The notes beneath the pieces are model-generated. The model did no database searches. It was given only the letters and a program-made list of their open reading frames with translations, and had not been told where the DNA came from. Positions 6,272 to 11,588 of a DNA stretch of 11,588 nt are shown one piece after another. Made by a program: the position numbers and the translations under genes. Numbering within the stretch: the stretch's first letter is position 1; each line of letters starts with the position of its first letter. This stretch comes from Desulfobacterales bacterium (GTDB lineage: Bacteria > Desulfobacterota > Desulfobulbia > Desulfobulbales > Desulfocapsaceae): NCBI GenBank assembly GCA_013042695.1, contig JABDPQ010000080.1:1-11588 (forward strand), in the 5' to 3' direction.

Positions 6272-7852
6272 ATGAGAGTTCTGATTAGTGATAATCTGTC
6301 TCCCATCGGAGCAGACATATTGAGAGATGCTGGTTTGGAGGTTGATTTCAAGCCGGGTATGACCCCCGATGAAATAAGAGCGATCATTGGTGGTTACGAC
6401 GGTCTGGTCATTAGAAGTTCGACTAAGGTGACAGCAGAGTTGTTGGAAGCAGCCGGTCGGCTGAAGGTTGTTGGCAGAGCAGGTATTGGGCTGGACAATG
6501 TTGACGTTGCTGCGGCAAGCCAAAAAGGTGTCATTGTCATGAACGCTCCTGATGGTAATGCAACAACCACAGCAGAACATGCCGTTGCCATGATGATGGC
6601 CTTGTCACGAAACATCCCTCAAGCAACATCTTCTATGAAATCAGGTAGATGGGAAAAGAAAAAATTCATGGGCCGTGAGCTCACCGGAAAAACTTTCGGT
6701 GTTGTCGGTATCGGCAGAATAGGGGGGATAGCTGCCAGCAGAGCCCAGGGCCTGAAAATGAAAACGATTGCCTATGATCCCCATATGCCCATGGAGATAG
6801 CCGAAAAAATTGGTGTCGAACTTGTCAGTCTTGAAGATCTTGCCAAACGTGCAGATTATATCTCTGTTCATGTACCATTAACCAAAGAAACCAGAAACAT
6901 GATTTCCACAAAATTTTTTACCAATATGAAAAAGGATGCAATGTTCATCGATTGCGCCAGGGGTGGCGTCTGCGATGAAAAAGCCTTGTACGAGGCACTC
7001 AAACATAATGAGATTGCCGGGGCTGCTTTCGATGTCTTTACCCAGGAACCGACCACCATGGAAAATTGTCCCCTCCTGGGACTGGATAATTTCATCTGTA
7101 CACCGCATCTTGGAGCATCCACGAGTGAGGCTCAGGAAAATGTTGCAGTCGCCATTGCAGAGCAGATTGCTGATTATCTGATAAAAGGCTCTGTAACCAA
7201 TGCCATTAATGTGCCATCGGTGAGCGATGATGTGCTCGCCAAGGTTGGGCCCTATATTATCCTTGGCGAAATGCTTGGCTCCATGCATATGCAGCTTGCC
7301 AAGGGGAGTGTTCAGGAAGTAGCGCTCGAGTATGGCGGCGGTCTAGCGGAGCAGAATGTTAGTCCGATAACCGTGGCCTTTCTTAAAGGATTGTTCACAC
7401 CTATCCTTAAAGATGCTGTAAACTATGTGAATGCCCCCATTATTGCCCGCGATCGTGGCATCAAGGTCATTGAATCACGAACACAGCGCTCAGACGATTT
7501 TACCAATACGCTCTCGATTAAAGTTACCACTGGTGAAGGAGTGAATGTCCTCGTCGGAACCGTGTTTGGCAAGAATGAACCGCGCTTGGTACGACTAAAT
7601 GATTTTCGGCTTGAGGCACTTCCCCAGGGACCCATGCTCCTTGTATTTAATAATGATGTTCCAGGTGTTATAGGTGCTCTTGGCACAGAGCTTGGAAAAG
7701 CTGGGGTCAATATTTCACGCATGACCGTCGGCAGAGATGAACATAAGCAAAATATTATCTTCCTCGGCACGGACCAACTTATTTCAAGAGAACTGCTTAA
7801 AAAAGTCAGAGCTATAAAGAATATCAACGACGCGCAGGGATTTGACCTTTGA
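6272..7852 (+). CDS. serA: D-3-phosphoglycerate dehydrogenase
   Basis: Oxidises 3-phosphoglycerate to 3-phosphohydroxypyruvate with NAD, the first step of serine synthesis. The 526-residue length is the long three-part form: an N-terminal substrate/NAD module, an intervening (ASB) domain around 315-445, and a C-terminal ACT domain from about 450 (MLLVFNNDVPGVIGALG). The Rossmann motif is GIGRIG (146-151) with the acidic D169. Catalytic residues of the D-2-hydroxyacid dehydrogenase family are R230 (CARGG), E259 (TQEP) and H279 (TPHLGAS). ACT domains of this type often bind serine for feedback inhibition, so allosteric control is likely. The start at 6272 is chosen over an in-frame ATG at 6239 because AGGAG sits five bases before it and the family starts at this MRVLISD position. 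It is first in the plus-strand gene run. Confidence 0.97.
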   Translation: MRVLISDNLSPIGADILRDAGLEVDFKPGMTPDEIRAIIGGYDGLVIRSSTKVTAELLEAAGRLKVVGRAGIGLDNVDVAAASQKGVIVMNAPDGNATTTAEHAVAMMMALSRNIPQATSSMKSGRWEKKKFMGRELTGKTFGVVGIGRIGGIAASRAQGLKMKTIAYDPHMPMEIAEKIGVELVSLEDLAKRADYISVHVPLTKETRNMISTKFFTNMKKDAMFIDCARGGVCDEKALYEALKHNEIAGAAFDVFTQEPTTMENCPLLGLDNFICTPHLGASTSEAQENVAVAIAEQIADYLIKGSVTNAINVPSVSDDVLAKVGPYIILGEMLGSMHMQLAKGSVQEVALEYGGGLAEQNVSPITVAFLKGLFTPILKDAVNYVNAPIIARDRGIKVIESRTQRSDDFTNTLSIKVTTGEGVNVLVGTVFGKNEPRLVRLNDFRLEALPQGPMLLVFNNDVPGVIGALGTELGKAGVNISRMTVGRDEHKQNIIFLGTDQLISRELLKKVRAIKNINDAQGFDL

Positions 7853-7901
7853 AATTTTTGCAGCGAATACCAACTGAATGCTAATTTAAAAACGGGTTAT
7901 T

Positions 7902-8219
7902 ATGGAAGAGAAAAGTGCTCAAGACGTCTGTGGAGAAGGACAGGTACCTGATCAAGATGGTAAATGTGTTATGCCGGAAGTAACCTTTTCAGCCTTCGTT
8001 ATGTCCCTGAATACCTCAGCGCTCTATCATCTCGGGGAACTTGCCGACCCAGACACTGGGCAAAAAATTGCCAATCTCGAACTGGCGCGGCATGCCATTG
8101 ATACACTTGCCGTACTGGAGGAAAAGACTAAAGGCAATCTGACTGAAGAAGAGACCGAGTTGCTTAAAAATATTCTCTACGATATCAAGATTCGGTTTGT
8201 AAAAGTCGCCCAGAAATAA
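7902..8219 (+). CDS. DUF1844 family protein
   Basis: A 105-residue soluble protein. From residue 27 it carries the DUF1844 pattern: VTFSAFVMSLNTSALYHLGE, then DPDTGQK, LELARHAIDTLAVLEEKTKG, and NLTEEETELLKNILYDIKIRF. The fold is predicted helical, with no signal peptide or membrane segment. The first 26 residues are a short variable leader with two cysteines (C10, C22). The family has no established function. It is typical of Desulfobacterota and relatives. It begins 49 bp after serA and 69 bp before ispE, so it is probably in the same transcript. The ribosome binding site is weak (GGG about eight bases upstream), but the ATG gives a normal family length. Confidence 0.92.
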   Translation: MEEKSAQDVCGEGQVPDQDGKCVMPEVTFSAFVMSLNTSALYHLGELADPDTGQKIANLELARHAIDTLAVLEEKTKGNLTEEETELLKNILYDIKIRFVKVAQK

Positions 8220-8288
8220 ACGGATTATCAGTTTCGGGATACTTTAGATTGCTGGTATCAAGGCGTTTTTTTTGTTTGGGGTATTACT

Positions 8289-9161
8289 TTGATAGAGATG
8301 TTCGCTCCAGCCAAGATCAATTTGAGTTTATGTGTTCTTGGTAAAAGAGAAGATGGGTATCATGATGTTGTTACCCGCATGCAAAAGCTGGATCTATGTG
8401 ATGTTCTCACCATGACCCGAACTGATCGATCCGGAATTACCTTGTCGTCTGATGATTATGGTGTCCCGCATGGAAATGATAACCTGGCGGTCAAGGCAGC
8501 TCAAATCTTTCTGAAATCTCTCGGTGCGACCAGAAATGACGGAGTTTCCCTGTCGTTAAAAAAAAATATTCCAATAGCAGCAGGCCTTGGCGGTGGAAGC
8601 AGTGATGCCGGAGCGGCACTGCGGGGACTCAATAATTTGTTTGGCTCTCCATATAATGACGATCAGCTCATCGATATGGCTCGTCCGCTTGGCGCAGATG
8701 TTCCTTTTTTTGCTTCGCCATATACTGCGGTTCAGGCCACCGGAATTGGTGATCGTCTGCGTCCAGTAAAAGATCTAAGTGAGTATTGGTACATGCTTGT
8801 CAATCCAGGTTTCACGGTTTCTACCCGCTGGGTCTTTGAAAATTATAGATTGACAACTTCTGAGAAAAATTCTACATTTCCAGGTTTTCAAAATAAAACG
8901 GCAAGCGTGTTCGATCCAGCAATGATGCACAATGATTTGGAGCAGGTAACCATGTCACGGTACCCCATCGTCAGGCAAATCAAGGATTCCCTTCTGGAAG
9001 AAGGTGCAAAAGCTGCAATGATGTCTGGTAGTGGGCCGACAGTATTTGGCTTGTTTGAGCATCATACCTGGACCGAAAAACATAAAGAGCAACTGGTCGA
9101 AAGATATTCGACACTATATGGCAACCAGGTGTATTCAACCTGCATTTATGCTGGGGCGTAG
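8289..9161 (+). CDS. ispE: 4-diphosphocytidyl-2-C-methyl-D-erythritol kinase
   Basis: GHMP-family kinase that phosphorylates CDP-methylerythritol using ATP, the fourth step of the MEP isoprenoid pathway. The 290-residue product has the family start APAKINLSL with the catalytic-region K9, and DGYH (22-25). The glycine-rich ATP loop is PIAAGLGGGSSDAGAAL (95-111), followed by LGADVPFF with the catalytic aspartate D137 and the C-terminal MMSGSGPTVFGLF. I use the TTG at 8289, which has GGGG eight bases upstream. The ATG at 8298 is the alternative and would lose three residues. The last codons (Gly, Ala, stop) lie inside the following tRNA gene: the TAG stop is at 9159-9161, within a tRNA that begins at 9152. 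Neighbours are a DUF1844 gene and prs. Confidence 0.96.
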   Translation: MIEMFAPAKINLSLCVLGKREDGYHDVVTRMQKLDLCDVLTMTRTDRSGITLSSDDYGVPHGNDNLAVKAAQIFLKSLGATRNDGVSLSLKKNIPIAAGLGGGSSDAGAALRGLNNLFGSPYNDDQLIDMARPLGADVPFFASPYTAVQATGIGDRLRPVKDLSEYWYMLVNPGFTVSTRWVFENYRLTTSEKNSTFPGFQNKTASVFDPAMMHNDLEQVTMSRYPIVRQIKDSLLEEGAKAAMMSGSGPTVFGLFEHHTWTEKHKEQLVERYSTLYGNQVYSTCIYAGA

Positions 9162-9227
9162 CCAAGTGGCAAAGGCACCGGGTTTTGATCCCGGCATTCG
9201 TAGGTTCGAGTCCTACCGCCCCAGCCA
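9152..9227 (+). tRNA. tRNA-Gln (anticodon UUG), CCA encoded
   Basis: A complete cloverleaf of 76 nt including CCA. Acceptor stem TGGGGCG pairs with CGCCCCA. The D-stem is GCC/GGC, the anticodon stem CCGGG/CCCGG with loop TTTTGAT, and the T-stem GTAGG/CCTAC with loop TTCGAGT. The anticodon is TTG, reading CAA and CAG. The known GlnRS identity bases of E. coli tRNA-Gln are present: U1-A72, G2-C71, G3-C70, G10, U35, G36, A37, U38 and discriminator G73. It sits between ispE and prs on the same strand, overlapping the 3' end of ispE by 10 nt and ending 46 bp before prs. It is therefore probably excised from an mRNA. Confidence 0.97.
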
Positions 9228-9273
9228 ATAGTGATGTAATTGTCACAACCCTGACTAAAGAAGGCATGTAAAC

Positions 9274-10212
9274 ATGGGCAATGTAATGAAAATCTTCTCT
9301 GGCAGTGCTAACTATCCCATGGCGCAGGAGATTGCTGCACATCTTGATATGACGGTTTCCAATGCTGAAGTCAGAAAATTCAGTGATGGAGAGATTTTTG
9401 TTGAAATCAAAGAAAATGTCAGGGGGACGGACTCCTATATCGTTCAGCCGACGTGTACGCCAGTTAATGACCATCTCATGGAGCTTGTCATTATGGCCGA
9501 TGCGCTCAGACGTGCGTCAGCCAGGAGGATTACTGCGGTAATGCCCTATTACGGGTATGCCCGCCAGGACCGTAAAGTTGCCCCGCGCGTACCTATTTCA
9601 GCAAAAGTAGTAGCAGAAATGCTTATGGCCGTAGGTGTTAGAAGAGTGTTGTGCATGGATCTCCATGCCGGCCAGATTCAGGGGTTTTTTAATATCCCCG
9701 TAGACCATTTATATGCCGCTCCAGTGTTGATTAATTATATTCAGGAATCATTTAACGATGTGATCATGGTTTCGCCGGATGCTGGAGGTGTTGAGAGAAC
9801 GCGAGCATTTGCCAAGCGAGTAAAATGCGGCCTGGCAATTATTGACAAACGAAGAGATAGACCCAACGAGTGCGAGGCTCTAAATGTTATAGGGGATGTG
9901 AAAGGCAAGGTTGCCATTATGATGGATGACATGGTAGATACCGCGGGGACGCTGTGCAGTGGGGCCGGAACATTATTAAGACATGGGGCCAAGGAAGTAC
10001 ACGCCTGTTGTTCCCATCCTGTTTTATCAGGACCAGCGGTAGAGAGGATCTCGAAGTCAGAAATCAAGTCACTCGTTGTTACAAACTCAATTCCACTCCA
10101 AAGAGCATCTCAGGAATGTGAAAAAATTAAGGTCCTGTCCGTTTCTTCATTATTGGCCGAGGCAATCCACCGTATTCACAATGATGATTCTGTCAGTTCT
10201 CTTTTTGTCTAA
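9274..10212 (+). CDS. prs: Ribose-phosphate pyrophosphokinase (PRPP synthetase)
   Basis: Transfers pyrophosphate from ATP to ribose 5-phosphate, giving PRPP for purine, pyrimidine, NAD, histidine and tryptophan synthesis. The 312 residues match class I Prs length. Visible are KIFSGSANYPMA at the start, KFSDGE (35-40), the flexible-loop segment PYYGYARQDRK (91-101), the DLHAGQIQGFF motif with H131, VSPDAGG (167-172), and the PRPP-binding loop DDMVDTAGT (218-226). The ATG at 9274 has AAGG nine bases upstream; Met5 is a possible later start. Class I enzymes are phosphate-activated and ADP-inhibited by family knowledge. It follows tRNA-Gln and precedes rplY, an order seen in several delta-type proteobacteria as far as I recall. 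Confidence 0.97.
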   Translation: MGNVMKIFSGSANYPMAQEIAAHLDMTVSNAEVRKFSDGEIFVEIKENVRGTDSYIVQPTCTPVNDHLMELVIMADALRRASARRITAVMPYYGYARQDRKVAPRVPISAKVVAEMLMAVGVRRVLCMDLHAGQIQGFFNIPVDHLYAAPVLINYIQESFNDVIMVSPDAGGVERTRAFAKRVKCGLAIIDKRRDRPNECEALNVIGDVKGKVAIMMDDMVDTAGTLCSGAGTLLRHGAKEVHACCSHPVLSGPAVERISKSEIKSLVVTNSIPLQRASQECEKIKVLSVSSLLAEAIHRIHNDDSVSSLFV

Positions 10213-10233
10213 CTGACGTTAACCAGCTTTATT
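10205..10233 (+). promoter_or_regulatory. Candidate internal promoter for rplY
   Basis: TTGTCT (10205-10210), which overlaps the end of prs, a 17-bp spacer, and TTTATT (10228-10233). Each box matches four of six consensus bases. Transcription would begin near 10240, just before the inverted repeat in the rplY leader. The match is modest. Confidence 0.28.
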
Positions 10234-10248
10234 TTAATTAAATAAATC

Positions 10249-10290
10249 TCTGACCCGTTTAATCCATAATCGAAGTGCACCAAGGTCAGA
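10249..10290 (+). promoter_or_regulatory. Inverted repeat in the rplY leader
   Basis: TCTGACC (10249-10255) and GGTCAGA (10284-10290) are exact 7-bp inverted arms around a 28-nt loop. The structure ends three bases before the AGGAGG ribosome binding site of rplY. It has no following T-run, so it is not an intrinsic terminator. A role in L25 autogenous control is possible because rplY autoregulation is known in enterobacteria, but no similarity to that leader is claimed. Confidence 0.4.
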
Positions 10291-10304
10291 TGTAGGAGGA
10301 AAAT

Positions 10305-10859
10305 ATGATTACCAAAGAAATACCTGCAGCAGTAAGGACGGCTTTTGGTAAAGGACCAATGAGAAGGGTGCGCCTAGCTGGAAAAACCCCCGCAATTGTC
10401 TATGGTGGTGGCTCCGAGGCACAAGCTCTTGAATTTGAGACAAAGGTTCTTTTTAACGAACTGCTCGATATCCAAGGACGCAATGCTGTCATTACATTGA
10501 AGATAGACGATGGTACCGAAAAAAAGGTGCTGGTCAAGGAGATTCAAACAGAACCGGTGAAAGATGTTCTCTATCATGCCGATTTTTTGGAATTGGTTAT
10601 TGATAAACCCGCCCAGTTCTCCGTACCTATTACCTATACCGGCAAAGCAAAAGGTGTCGATCTTGGCGGTATTCTGCACGTAGAAAAAACCGAAGTATTG
10701 CTCAAAGGTCTTCCTCTTGCCATTCCAGATGAATGCACAATAAATCTCAATCCTCTTGCTATCGGTGATAAAGTCGTTGCCGGAGACCTGGCAATACCCG
10801 ATGGCATCGAGCTTCTCAACGATCCTGAAATGGTCTGTGTGGCCATCATTAAACCATAA
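10305..10859 (+). CDS. rplY: 50S ribosomal protein bL25, long CTC/TL5 form
   Basis: Binds 5S rRNA in the large subunit. At 184 residues it is the long form, with an N-terminal 5S-binding L25 domain (about 1-92) and the C-terminal TL5/CTC beta domain (about 98-182), unlike the 94-residue E. coli L25. Family features are the early RRVRLAGKTPAIVYGGG, then VLVKEIQTEPVKDVLYHADF near residues 77-96, and GVDLGGILHVEKTEVLLKGLP in the second domain. The start is firm, with AGGAGG five bases before the ATG. The leader holds a 7-bp inverted repeat. Long-form L25 has been tied to stress response in Gram-positives (Ctc), which is why some annotations use ctc. It lies between prs and pth. Confidence 0.96.
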   Translation: MITKEIPAAVRTAFGKGPMRRVRLAGKTPAIVYGGGSEAQALEFETKVLFNELLDIQGRNAVITLKIDDGTEKKVLVKEIQTEPVKDVLYHADFLELVIDKPAQFSVPITYTGKAKGVDLGGILHVEKTEVLLKGLPLAIPDECTINLNPLAIGDKVVAGDLAIPDGIELLNDPEMVCVAIIKP

Positions 10860-10922
10860 CAGCTGGCCATATCGTCTCTGGCCTGCAGCTATCTATGCTA
10901 GCACAATAAGCCTGGTTCAAAT

Positions 10923-10952
10923 CATCCGGAAGGAGATCGCTCATTCCGGATG
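10923..10952 (+). terminator. Strong hairpin between rplY and pth, terminator or attenuator candidate
   Basis: CATCCGGAA (10923-10931) pairs exactly with TTCCGGATG (10944-10952). Inside, a G/A mismatch is followed by GAG/CTC and an ATCG tetraloop, giving 12 paired bases. The stem is followed by TTCTATTT, a broken U-tract. It could act as a partial terminator after rplY or as a processing or stability element before pth, whose ATG is 20 bp downstream. The U-tract is poorer than in a classic terminator. Confidence 0.5.
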
Positions 10953-10972
10953 TTCTATTTCAGGGTAAGCTT

Positions 10973-11566
10973 ATGGCACCAAATGAGTACCTGATTGTCG
11001 GTCTTGGTAATCCAGGACCCGACTATGATAGAACCAGACATAACGTTGGTTTTATGTATCTGGATTATTTCGCTCAAAAAAACAATCTGGTGTTTGCTTC
11101 AAGCAAATGGGATGGCCAACTGGTCCGCTCTCACCACTGGGGAGCCCGTATTATCTGGCTTAAACCTCAAACCTATATGAATCGCAGCGGCCGAGCGCTT
11201 TCGGGTGTTGCCAATTATTATACTATACCAGTAGAACGCATTCTTGTTATACATGATGACCTCGATATGCGTCCAGGCAGGATAAAATTCGTTCATGGAG
11301 GCGGAATTGGCGGCCATAAAGGCATTAAATCGATTGTTGCCTCTCTTGGGGCTCATGAGTTCTTCCGCTTAAAAATTGGCATCGGCAGACCAGGAATAGG
11401 GGAGACACATCCTAATATGGAAGTTGATAAATTCGTCTTGTCGGATTTTTCAAGCACTGAAACTTTATTGATTAAGGATCGTTTTGATCTGCTTGAAGAA
11501 GGGATCGGCTCATGGGTAGTTGGAGATGTTAATCGAACGCTTAGTATTCTAAATAGCCTGAAATAG
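10973..11566 (+). CDS. pth: Peptidyl-tRNA hydrolase
   Basis: Cleaves the ester bond of peptidyl-tRNAs released early from ribosomes, recycling tRNA; an essential bacterial enzyme. The 197-residue product has the family order: LIVGLGNPG with N13, TRHNVGF with the catalytic H23, KPQTYMNRSG with N70, IHDDLDMRPG with D95, and GGIGGHKGIKSI followed by FFRLKIGIGRP. These correspond to E. coli N10, H20, N68 and D93. E. coli N114 (GGHNG) is K116 here. AGGG lies seven bases before the ATG. It follows rplY by 113 bp with a strong hairpin between. The usual downstream neighbour, ychF, would lie past the window edge. Confidence 0.97.
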   Translation: MAPNEYLIVGLGNPGPDYDRTRHNVGFMYLDYFAQKNNLVFASSKWDGQLVRSHHWGARIIWLKPQTYMNRSGRALSGVANYYTIPVERILVIHDDLDMRPGRIKFVHGGGIGGHKGIKSIVASLGAHEFFRLKIGIGRPGIGETHPNMEVDKFVLSDFSSTETLLIKDRFDLLEEGIGSWVVGDVNRTLSILNSLK

Positions 11567-11588
11567 ACACCCTTTCGACTACTCTTTT

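Noticed and set aside
6878..7288. 136-residue minus-strand ORF inside serA
   Set aside because: It is a shadow frame opposite the conserved serA catalytic region.
7423..7827. 134-residue minus-strand ORF inside serA
   Set aside because: Antisense to the ASB/ACT region of serA, with a low-complexity Ser/Thr/Pro composition typical of shadow frames.
8236..8273. Terminator between the DUF1844 gene and ispE (GATAC/GTATC stem, then T8)
   Set aside because: The stem is only 5 bp with a 13-nt loop, and six bases separate it from the T-run.
9266..9271. ATGTAA start-stop just before prs
   Set aside because: The AAGG motif is only one base from this ATG, so it is a poor initiation site, and the prs ATG is well spaced.
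8980..9474. 164-residue minus-strand ORF spanning the ispE end, tRNA-Gln and prs start
   Set aside because: It is antisense to three confident genes, including a tRNA, and shows no recognisable domain.
10862..10892. AGCTGGCC / GGCC-TGC-AGCT hairpin after rplY
   Set aside because: It needs a 3-nt bulge and has no T-run. The nearby 10923-10952 hairpin is much better.

Overview
The window is chromosomal, core-metabolism DNA from a Gram-negative bacterium. I infer a sulfate-reducer-type member of the Desulfobacterota (Desulfobulbales-like). The grounds are the serA - DUF1844 - ispE - tRNA-Gln - prs - rplY - pth order, the long (CTC-type) L25, a bacterial GlnRS, and a Feo locus with two FeoA paralogues and a FeoB-associated Cys-rich protein. 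The assignment rests on recalled synteny and family resemblance, not on a search. I see no phage genes, insertion sequences, CRISPR arrays or clear transferred islands.

Left half (1-5832, all minus strand). Read in the direction of transcription: gltX (GluRS), glnS (GlnRS), a canonical feoA, a 247-bp gap with a promoter candidate, a second Cys-rich feoA, a terminator-like hairpin followed by two alternative hairpins, a small FeoB-associated Cys-rich membrane protein, and feoB, which runs off the left edge. This joins two aminoacyl-tRNA synthetases to a ferrous iron uptake locus with no obvious terminator between glnS and the first feoA.

Middle (5833-6271). A 439-bp divergent intergenic region separates gltX from serA. 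It holds promoter candidates in both directions, three short dyads and one doubtful small ORF.

Right half (6272-11588, all plus strand). serA (first committed step of serine synthesis), a DUF1844 protein, ispE (MEP isoprenoid pathway), tRNA-Gln(UUG), prs (PRPP synthetase), rplY/ctc (5S rRNA-binding bL25) and pth (peptidyl-tRNA hydrolase). The ispE stop codon lies inside the tRNA-Gln gene, so the two genes overlap by 10 nt on the same strand. The tRNA carries the known GlnRS identity bases, matching the glnS gene in the same window.

No wholly new system is evident. The most interesting points are the ispE/tRNA-Gln overlap, the stacked alternative hairpins inside the feo locus, the cysteine-rich FeoA paralogue beside a cysteine-rich FeoB partner, and leader hairpins before serA, rplY and pth.
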